A stretch of 13,670 nt of DNA from Solimonas sp966252075 (GTDB lineage Bacteria; Pseudomonadota; Gammaproteobacteria; Nevskiales; Nevskiaceae), in NCBI GenBank assembly GCA_966252075.1, contig CBINNP010000081.1, positions 1-13,670 on the forward strand. The letters run 5' to 3'. Position 1 is the stretch's first letter; every line of letters starts with the position of its first letter. Below the pieces are notes generated by a model, which did not search any database, was not told the DNA's origin, and was given only the letters and a program-made list of their open reading frames with translations. Of the stretch, positions 8,453-13,519 are shown piece by piece. Position numbers and translations under genes: made by a program.

Positions 8453-9292
8453 ATGAACGACTCCGCCCTCGCCTCGCATCAAGCCAAGAAACGCTTCGGC
8501 CAGAACTTCCTGCACGATCCGCAGGTGATCGCGCGCATCCTGCGCGCCATCAACCCGCAGCCGGATCAGGTGCTGGTCGAGATCGGCCCCGGCCTCGGCG
8601 CGCTGACCGTGCCGCTGCTCGAACGCGCCGGCACGCTCGATGTGGTCGAGATCGACCGCGACGTGATCCCGCTGCTGCGCGCGGCCTGCGGCCATTCGCC
8701 GAACCTGCGCATCACCGAGGCCGACGCGCTGACGGTCGACTACGGCCGCTTCGCGCAGCCCGGCAAGACCCTGCGCCTGGTCGGCAACCTGCCCTACAAC
8801 ATCTCCACGCCGCTGCTGTTCCACCTGCTCGGCCAGAGCACGGCGATCCGCGACATGCACTTCATGCTGCAGAAGGAAGTCGTCGAGCGCATGTGCGCCG
8901 CACCGGGCGAAGAAGCCTATGGCCGCCTGACCGTGGCGCTGGCGGCGCGCAGCGAGGTGGCGATGCTGTTCACGGTCGGCCCCGGCGCCTTCAAGCCGGC
9001 GCCGAAAGTCGACTCGGCGATCGTCCGCGTGGTGCCGCGCAAGCCGGATTTCGAGATCGACGATCTGGCGCTGTTCGACCGCGTCGTCACGCAAGCCTTC
9101 TCGCAGCGTCGCAAGACCCTGTCCAATGCGCTCAAGGGCCTGGCCGACGCCGGCGCCATCGCCGCCGCCGGCATCGAGCCCGGCATCCGCGCCGAGCGCC
9201 TGCACGCGCGCGACTTCGCGCGGCTGAGCAACGGGCTGGCGTCGCTGCGGCAGGCCGTCCAGCATGAGCGGCCGCCACCGGCGCAGGCTTGA
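8453..9292 (+). CDS. rsmA: 16S rRNA dimethyladenosine transferase RsmA (KsgA)
   Basis: A protein of 279 aa that dimethylates two adjacent adenines in helix 45 of 16S rRNA (A1518/A1519 in E. coli), using S-adenosylmethionine, late in 30S assembly. Visible motifs are the N-terminal KKRFGQNFLHD (12-22), SAM-binding motif I EIGPGLGALT (43-52), the acidic E66 in DVVEID, and the N6-adenine methyltransferase catalytic motif NLPYNIST (112-119). The conserved KPAPKVDSAIVR and FSQRRKTLSNALK follow in the C-terminal half. The ATG at 8453 is 16 bp after the pdxA stop. No strong Shine-Dalgarno is visible, so coupling to pdxA is plausible. This is the end of the lptD-surA-pdxA-rsmA unit. apaG and apaH, which often follow, are absent here. 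Confidence 0.95.
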   Translation: MNDSALASHQAKKRFGQNFLHDPQVIARILRAINPQPDQVLVEIGPGLGALTVPLLERAGTLDVVEIDRDVIPLLRAACGHSPNLRITEADALTVDYGRFAQPGKTLRLVGNLPYNISTPLLFHLLGQSTAIRDMHFMLQKEVVERMCAAPGEEAYGRLTVALAARSEVAMLFTVGPGAFKPAPKVDSAIVRVVPRKPDFEIDDLALFDRVVTQAFSQRRKTLSNALKGLADAGAIAAAGIEPGIRAERLHARDFARLSNGLASLRQAVQHERPPPAQA

Positions 9293-9314
9293 TCCTCGTC
9301 AGCGCGGAGCAGGG

Positions 9315-9342
9315 TTGACGGCGGCATCCTTCGGCGGATACT
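9315..9342 (+). promoter_or_regulatory. candidate sigma-70 promoter for the stress-protein gene
   Basis: TTGACG at 9315-9320 (five of six consensus positions) is followed after 16 bp by GATACT at 9337-9342 (four of six). It lies in the 79-bp gap between rsmA and the Usp-family gene and would give a leader of roughly 20-25 nt carrying the GGAG ribosome-binding site at 9360-9363. This suggests the Usp gene can be transcribed independently of the rsmA operon. Assignment is by consensus match only. Confidence 0.45.
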
Positions 9343-9371
9343 GAAATCCCTCGTCAGCCGGAGAACCTCCG

Positions 9372-9818
9372 ATGAGCGTCTATCGCCATTTGCTCGCCGC
9401 AATCGCCCTCGACGGTTCCGGACCGGCCGTGCTCAGTCGCGCGGCCGCGCTGGCGCGCGCCTTCGATGCACAGCTGTCGGTGCTGCACGTCGTCGAGTAC
9501 ATCCCGATCGAAAGCGGCGAGCTGCTGATGACCGCACCGATCGACCTGACCCAGCAGCTGGAAGAACAGGCCCGCTCGCAGCTGGCGAAGCTGTGCGCCG
9601 ACTACGCGGTGCCGGCCGCCGCGCAGCACACCGCGACCGGACCGGTCGTGCAGCAGATCCAGCGCTTCGCCAAGGATCTGGGCGCCGAGCTGATCGTGCT
9701 CGGCCACCATCCGCGCCATGGCATCGCCGCCTGGTTCAACCACACCGAGGAAAACGTCATTACTCGCGCCGACTGCGACGTGCTGGCATTGCGCGTCGGC
9801 GGTGATCGAGTTCAGTGA
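9372..9818 (+). CDS. universal stress protein (UspA family), probably not ATP-binding
   Basis: A single-domain Usp protein of 148 aa, the normal length. It has the N-terminal strand and acidic position YRHLLAAIALDGSG, the long amphipathic helix with a run of alanines, the LSVLHVVEYIP strand, the GAELIVLG strand (104-111) and a C-terminal strand CDVLALRV. ATP-binding members carry G-x2-G-x9-G-(S/T) after that glycine. Here the sequence is GHHPRHGIAAWFNHT (111-125), in which the second glycine is proline and the third is histidine, so nucleotide binding is doubtful. The start has a good GGAG ribosome-binding site 8 nt upstream. It is likely cytoplasmic and acts as a dimer, by family. The specific stress it serves cannot be read from sequence. 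Confidence 0.88.
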   Translation: MSVYRHLLAAIALDGSGPAVLSRAAALARAFDAQLSVLHVVEYIPIESGELLMTAPIDLTQQLEEQARSQLAKLCADYAVPAAAQHTATGPVVQQIQRFAKDLGAELIVLGHHPRHGIAAWFNHTEENVITRADCDVLALRVGGDRVQ

Positions 9819-9840
9819 CCGAGTTTGGTGACTGAGTTCA
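9808..9840 (+). repeat. imperfect 13-bp tandem repeat over the usp stop codon
   Basis: GAGTTCAGTGACC (9808-9820) is followed directly by GAGTTTGGTGACT (9821-9833), with 10 of 13 positions matching, and then by a partial third unit, GAGTTCA (9834-9840). The first unit contains the usp TGA stop. This looks like a local slippage duplication at the gene end. Confidence 0.5.
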
Positions 9841-9868
9841 CAGCGGAAATCGGCGTCCTGCACGAAAG

Positions 9869-9891
9869 GCCGTTCCGGCCGTCTGAACGGC
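9869..9891 (+). other. inverted repeat in the usp-EAL intergenic region
   Basis: GCCGTTC (9869-9875) and GAACGGC (9885-9891) pair perfectly around a 9-base loop in the 109-bp gap between the usp and EAL genes. No T-tract follows, so it is not a typical intrinsic terminator. It could be a protein-binding dyad or an RNA hairpin in the leader of the EAL gene. No good promoter or Shine-Dalgarno sequence for the EAL gene is visible here. Confidence 0.35.
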
Positions 9892-9927
9892 GTCGAAGCG
9901 CCATGACGGTGCACCGATAATGACGGC

Positions 9928-11217
9928 ATGGCCACTTCCAACTTCGTGCGCTTGCTGCGCCAGCTCGATGCCTGGCAGCCCTTCCCTGCCGCGATGCTGG
10001 TGTACGTGGACCTGCGCCAGATGCGCGAGGTCAATCTCTGGGCAGAACCGGATGCCGGCGACCGTCTGATCGCCCGCGCCCTGGCGAGCTTGCGCAGCTG
10101 GGCCGGGCCGCAGAACGTCGCAGTCAAGCTGTGGAGCAATGAATTCGTCGCCGCCAAGGCGATCGACCACGGCCAGTCCGCCGTCGAGGAAGCGCAGGCG
10201 CTGCGCGAGCGGCTGTGCGCGATCCGCTACGACTCGGTGCTCGGCGAGAGCAGCCTCAATGTCTCGATCGGCTTCGTCACCGTCCGCGCCGACACGCACG
10301 AATGGCGCGACTGCATCGACCAGGCCGCCGACGCCTGCGCCCAGGCCAAGCGCCGCGGCCTCAACCAGATCGTCAGCGGCGCGCAGCACCATCGCGATGG
10401 CACGCGCAGCCGCAATGACCCCGCCGCCGTCCGCAACTTCCGCCGCCTGCGCGATGCCGGCCGCCTGACCCTGCACATGCAGCCGGTGATGGACATCCGC
10501 GGCGACACGCCGCGGCTGGCAAAAGCCGAGTTCCTGCTGCGCATGCTGCGCGACGACGGCAGCCACTCGCCGCTGCCGCCCGGCACCATCGAGACCATCG
10601 AACACTTCGGCCTCAATGCCGAGCTGGATGCCTTCAGCTCGCAGTTCGTGCTCGGCTGGGTGGACGAGCACCGCGATGCGCTCGAGCGCCTGGACGGCGT
10701 GACGATGAACCTCTCGGCCAAGTCGCTGGTCGACGCGCATTTCATGGCCAAGCTCTACGCCGACGTGCGCGCACTGCATCCGCCGGCCGGCAAGCTGGCG
10801 TTCGAAATCACCGAAACCGCCGCCGTCGAACACCTGGAGGTCGCCGCCGAAATCGTCGAGGACTTCCGCGAGATCGGCTGCGGCTTCAGCCTCGATGACT
10901 TCGGCTCCGGCCTGTGCTCGTTCGGCTACCTGCACTCGCTGCCGGTGTCGGAAGTGAAGATCGACGGCCGCTTCGTCCGTGACATCGTCGACAACCCGCT
11001 GTCGCAGGAAATCGTCCGCGCCATCCGCCAGGTCGCCCGCGCCGCCGGCAAGCGCACCGTCGCCGAATTCGTCGACGAACCGCGCAAGCTGGCCATGCTG
11101 CAACGCCTCGACGTCGATTACGCGCAGGGCCTGCTGTTCAACCCCGCGCTGCCGCCAGAACAACTGCTGCGGTTGATTGAGAGCGCACCGAAACTACGGC
11201 TCGCCGTCACTGCCTGA
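9928..11217 (+). CDS. degenerate-GGDEF / EAL domain protein, probable c-di-GMP phosphodiesterase
   Basis: A protein of 429 aa with no signal peptide or membrane segment. Residues about 20-150 are a GGDEF fold in which the active-site loop reads WSNEF (69-73) instead of GGDEF, so cyclase activity is unlikely. Residues about 165-420 are an EAL domain. The signature is EFLLR (201-205) rather than EALLR, but the residues that bind metal and substrate appear kept: E201, N261 (MNLSA), E293 (FEITE), D323-D324 (DDFGSG), K344 (KID), E380 (AEFVDE) and Q400 (QGLLF). It is therefore probably an active phosphodiesterase that hydrolyses c-di-GMP, with the GGDEF part serving as a regulatory module, possibly GTP-sensing as in some homologues. 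No N-terminal sensor domain precedes the GGDEF fold. The start is the first ATG in frame that retains the whole domain; its ribosome-binding site is poor. Confidence 0.9.
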   Translation: MATSNFVRLLRQLDAWQPFPAAMLVYVDLRQMREVNLWAEPDAGDRLIARALASLRSWAGPQNVAVKLWSNEFVAAKAIDHGQSAVEEAQALRERLCAIRYDSVLGESSLNVSIGFVTVRADTHEWRDCIDQAADACAQAKRRGLNQIVSGAQHHRDGTRSRNDPAAVRNFRRLRDAGRLTLHMQPVMDIRGDTPRLAKAEFLLRMLRDDGSHSPLPPGTIETIEHFGLNAELDAFSSQFVLGWVDEHRDALERLDGVTMNLSAKSLVDAHFMAKLYADVRALHPPAGKLAFEITETAAVEHLEVAAEIVEDFREIGCGFSLDDFGSGLCSFGYLHSLPVSEVKIDGRFVRDIVDNPLSQEIVRAIRQVARAAGKRTVAEFVDEPRKLAMLQRLDVDYAQGLLFNPALPPEQLLRLIESAPKLRLAVTA

Positions 11218-11218
11218 T

Positions 11219-11402
11219 TCAGGAGCTGCCGGCGTTAGTCGTTGCAGCAGGCGGCCGGCCCAGCACAAGATCAACGCTTCCCGTTGAAGGCACCGGTTTA
11301 TCAGACACGCGTACTCCCAGTTGCGACTCCGGCGCCTTACCGACCCAAGGACTTGCGATGACTGTGACCGGACTATCAGACGATGTCGCCAGATTATTGG
11401 AG
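11219..11402. other. non-coding stretch after the EAL gene
   Basis: Between the EAL stop and the aldehyde dehydrogenase remnant there is about 180 bp without a recognisable gene. The minus-strand frame is open, but its translation (for example ESQLGVRVSDKPVPSTG) matches no family I recognise and it continues from pseudogene sequence. An imperfect 15-bp direct repeat, ACCGGTTTATCAGAC at 11292-11306 and ACCGGACTATCAGAC at 11367-11381 (two mismatches), is the only structure noticed. No terminator for the EAL gene is evident. Confidence 0.4.
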
Positions 11403-11620
11403 AGTTCGCGGCCGAGGCCGCTGGCCTTGATGCCGATGGTACCGCCGGCGATCAGCTTGGTTTCCGCTTGCCCTTCCCGATGTAACCAAGCATGCGTTCG
11501 CGGTAGCAGCCGAGGCTCTCGGGGCACGATCTGCGTAGTGGATTGAGCGCGCGGCCGACTCGGCCGTAGCGGCGCCTCGGCGCGTGCACGGATAACAGGT
11601 CTACCTGCTATTGAAAAACG
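11403..11620 (-). pseudogene. decayed, internally deleted aldehyde dehydrogenase copy
   Basis: This segment is collinear with the 3' half of the intact aldehyde dehydrogenase at 12071-13519, in the same orientation, but with blocks missing. The first 34 bp (11403-11436) are identical to 12128-12161. The retained parts correspond to ALDH residues of about 283-304 (catalytic cysteine region), about 318-357 (NTQIGP...KLIAGG), a short TIGI piece, and IKASGLGREL (455-464). Missing blocks match 42 bp (between two TTGATGCCG copies in the intact gene), about 240 bp (between CCG-containing sites) and roughly 45 bp (near GTCG). In the cysteine region the codon for the glutamine of GQTC is TAG (11603-11601), and one base is lost near 11466, shifting frame. 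Stop, frameshift and deletions together rule out a functional enzyme. The left and right ends blur into unrelated sequence. Confidence 0.85.
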
Positions 11621-11678
11621 CCGGAATCGGTAACAACCACCAAAACCTGCCGAATCGATCAACATATCCGGCCTTTCA

Positions 11679-11775
11679 TGTCGATAAAGATGTAAAATTT
11701 CGACACATATTACGAACGTGTCGATATGAGCGACACGTTTGAAGCATCTGTCGATGATTTGAGGAGAAATCGACA
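11679..11775. promoter_or_regulatory. symmetric array of six TGTCGAT-type half-sites (probable fic operator)
   Basis: Forward half-sites TGTCGAT start at 11679, 11719 and 11749. Reverse half-sites start at 11699 (TTCGACA), 11729 (AGCGACA) and 11769 (ATCGACA). They alternate F-R-F-R-F-R with gaps of 13, 13, 3, 13 and 13 bases, so all start-to-start distances are multiples of 10 bp and the set is mirror-symmetric about 11727. The central pair extends to ACGTGTCG / CGACACGT around 7 bases. The last pair flanks the ribosome-binding site GAGGAG (11761-11766), and its final base is the A of the fic remnant's ATG (11775). This geometry suggests cooperative binding of a dimeric regulator on one face of the helix, blocking translation-start or promoter DNA. 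The regulator is unknown. Full-length Fic proteins of this group often carry a C-terminal winged-helix domain, so autoregulation is a reasonable inference. Confidence 0.65.
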
Positions 11776-11906
11776 TGGCCTTCGATCCAACACGCCCTTA
11801 CAACGATCTGCCCGAGCTGCCGCCGCTCGCGGATATCGAGAGCCATCGCCTTCTCAAAGCCTGCTTTGAAGCTCGTGCGGCCTTGGCCGAGCTCAAGAGC
11901 GCGTAG
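11775..11906 (+). pseudogene. N-terminal remnant of a Fic-family (Fic_N) AMP-transferase gene
   Basis: A 43-codon reading frame with a good GAGGAG ribosome-binding site 8 nt upstream. Its product begins MAFDPTRPYNDLPELPP and ends in LLKACFEARAALAELKS. This is the recognisable N-terminus of Fic proteins with a Fic_N domain (Shewanella SoFic has a similar YN.LPPLP and LKAC..ARAALAELK pattern). Full proteins run to about 370 aa. Here everything after the first helix is lost, including the inhibitory (S/T)xxxE(G/N) helix and the catalytic HPFxxGNGR motif. The TAG stop (11904-11906) lies within the first bases of the palindromic element at 11903-11984, so the gene was broken at, or recombined into, that element. 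A short peptide could still be made, but Fic activity is impossible. Confidence 0.8.
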
Positions 11907-11984
11907 GGCGGGAGAAGCGAAGCGCATCCCGCCTTCTGTTCTCGTAGCAATACGCGGCAAGTGGCGGGATTTCTCCCGCCCTAC
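11903..11984. repeat. 82-bp palindromic intergenic repeat element (REP/MITE-like)
   Basis: The ends are perfect 14-bp inverted repeats, GTAGGGCGGGAGAA (11903-11916) and TTCTCCCGCCCTAC (11971-11984). Each end also folds on itself: GGCGGGA pairs with TCCCGCC in the left half around gaagcgaagcgca, and in the right half around tttc. A non-palindromic core of about 29 bp separates the two. The left-end form GTAGGGCGGG...GCGAAGCGCA...CCCGCC resembles dispersed GTAGGG-type repeats that I recall from several beta- and gammaproteobacterial genomes; that is recollection, not a search. There is no transposase inside it and no clear target-site duplication at its borders. Confidence 0.75.
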
Positions 11985-12015
11985 TAAACCTTCGGAAAAA
12001 CCGGAAATGGGAAAC

Positions 12016-12047
12016 AAAAGGCGCAGCCCTCGCGGGCTGCGCCTTTT
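12016..12047 (-). terminator. intrinsic terminator behind the aldehyde dehydrogenase gene
   Basis: AAAAGGCGCAGCCC (12016-12029) and GGGCTGCGCCTTTT (12034-12047) are perfect complements around the tetraloop TCGC. On the minus strand the stem is followed by TTTTGTTT, a good release tract, and the hairpin starts 23 nt past the aldehyde dehydrogenase stop. The T-run on the other side makes it potentially bidirectional, so it would also stop transcripts coming from the fic operator region. Confidence 0.9.
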
Positions 12048-12070
12048 CTCGTGATGCGGGCGTTTACCGC

Positions 12071-13519
12071 TTAGCCCATCACGTACGTCGACTTCAGCTG
12101 CACATAGCCCGACAGCGCTTCCGGGCCGAGTTCGCGGCCGAGGCCGCTGGCCTTGATGCCGCCGAACGGCGAGCCGATCGACGGCACGTAGCCGTTGATG
12201 CCGATGGTGCCGGTGGCCACCTGGGCAGCAACCGAGCGGGCGCGGCCGGCGTCGGTGCTCCACACCGAGCCGCCGAGGCCGAACTGCGAGTCGTTGGCGA
12301 TGCGGATCGCCTCGGCCTCGTCGGCGTACGGGATCACCGACAGCACCGGTCCGAAGATTTCCTCGCGGGCGATGGTGGCGTCGTTGCTGACGTCGGCGAA
12401 GATCGTCGGCTCGACGAACCAGCCGCGCGACTGCGCCTTGGGCTTGCCGCCGCCGGCGATCAGCTTGGCTTCCGCCTTGCCCTTCTCGATGTAGCCGAGC
12501 ACGCGCTCGCGGTGGCCGGCCGAGGCCATCGGGCCGATCTGCGTGTTCGGGTCGAGCGCGTCGCCGACCTTGAGGCCGGCTGCCATCGACGCCAGCGCGT
12601 CGACGACCTGGCCGTAACGGCTCTTCGGCGCCAGGATGCGCGTGCAGGAGTAGCAGGTCTGGCCGTTGTTGAAGATCGACGCGGTCGGTATGCCGGCGAC
12701 GACGGTGTTGAGGTCGGCGTCGTCGAGGATGATCGCCGCCGACTTGCCGCCGAGCTCCAGCGTCACCGGGCGCAGCAGTTCGCCGCAGGCGCGGGCGATG
12801 ATGCGGCCGGCGCCGGTCGAGCCGGTGAAGGCCACCTTGTCGACGCCCGGATGCGAGACCAGATGCGCGCCGGCTTCGCGGTCGGCCGGCACCCAGTTGA
12901 GCACGCCCGCCGGCACGCCGGCCTCATGCGCGGCATCGGCGAGCAGGTAGCTGTCGAGGATCGTGCCCGGCGAGGGCTTGATGACGACGGTGCAGCCGGC
13001 AGCCAGGGCCGGCGCGATCTTGCTGATGGCCAGCACCACCGGAAAATTCCACGGCACGATGGCCGCGACCACGCCGATCGCCTTGCGGCTGACCAGGGTT
13101 TCCTTGCCCATCTGCGAGGGACGCGTCTCGATGTTTTCCAGGCTGCTCGCCAGCTCGGCGTAGTAGCCCAGCAGGCCCAGCGGGAACTGGCCTTCGAAGC
13201 CTTCGCTGATCGACACCGGCATGCCGTTCTGGCTGCTGACGGCGCGGGCGATATCGCTGCTGCGCTTGGCCAGTGCACCGATGAAGCTCTGGATCACGGC
13301 GACGCGCTCGGCGGCCGTCGAACGGCCCCAGGGGCCCTGATCGAAAGCCTTGCGCGCGGCGGCGACGGCGCGGTCGACGTCGGCTTCAAGCGCCTCGGGC
13401 GTGGAGCCCAGGACTTCTTCGGTGTTGGCGTTGATCAGCGTGAAGCGACGGTCCGACGAAGGCTTGACCCATTCGCCGCCGATGTAAAAGGTATCCCGCA
13501 CGTTTGGGTTAGTCGCCAT
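12071..13519 (-). CDS. NAD(P)-dependent aldehyde dehydrogenase
   Basis: A complete 482-aa member of the ALDH superfamily, oxidising an aldehyde to the carboxylic acid; likely cytoplasmic, since no signal peptide is visible. Visible residues are PWNFP with N158 (oxyanion hole), K181 in IKPSP (cofactor adenosine ribose), the Rossmann loop GSTGAG (233-238), general base E255 in LELGGK, catalytic C289 in GQTCYSC, E388 in EEIFGP, and the C-terminal GGIKASGLGRELG. All key positions are intact. The start has an AGGAG ribosome-binding site about 8 nt upstream. The gene stands alone with its own terminator, and no neighbour reveals its substrate. The sequence looks like the group acting on phenylacetaldehyde-, terpene- or alkanal-type aldehydes, but I cannot assign one. 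A degenerate partial copy lies at 11403-11620. Confidence 0.93.
   Translation of the reverse strand: MATNPNVRDTFYIGGEWVKPSSDRRFTLINANTEEVLGSTPEALEADVDRAVAAARKAFDQGPWGRSTAAERVAVIQSFIGALAKRSSDIARAVSSQNGMPVSISEGFEGQFPLGLLGYYAELASSLENIETRPSQMGKETLVSRKAIGVVAAIVPWNFPVVLAISKIAPALAAGCTVVIKPSPGTILDSYLLADAAHEAGVPAGVLNWVPADREAGAHLVSHPGVDKVAFTGSTGAGRIIARACGELLRPVTLELGGKSAAIILDDADLNTVVAGIPTASIFNNGQTCYSCTRILAPKSRYGQVVDALASMAAGLKVGDALDPNTQIGPMASAGHRERVLGYIEKGKAEAKLIAGGGKPKAQSRGWFVEPTIFADVSNDATIAREEIFGPVLSVIPYADEAEAIRIANDSQFGLGGSVWSTDAGRARSVAAQVATGTIGINGYVPSIGSPFGGIKASGLGRELGPEALSGYVQLKSTYVMG

Noticed and set aside
11749..11775. Treating TGTCGAT...ATCGACA around the ribosome-binding site as an RNA thermometer or riboswitch
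   Set aside because: The Shine-Dalgarno sequence would be in the loop, not sequestered in the stem, and the same half-sites recur upstream with helical spacing, which points to DNA-binding sites.
11219..11776. A 185-codon minus-strand frame covering the ALDH remnant and the fic control region
   Set aside because: The ALDH-like pieces appear only between internal deletions and compensating frameshifts, and the N-terminal part is antisense to the fic operator region. It is an accidental open frame through a pseudogene.
11903..11984. Reading the element's hairpins as an intrinsic terminator or a CRISPR-like repeat
   Set aside because: No T-tract follows the arms and there is only one unit with a single core, so neither a terminator nor a repeat-spacer array fits.
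11676..12263. A 195-codon minus-strand frame running from inside the ALDH gene through the terminator and repeat element
   Set aside because: It lies in the wrong frame of ALDH and crosses a strong terminator and a palindromic element, so it is not a gene.
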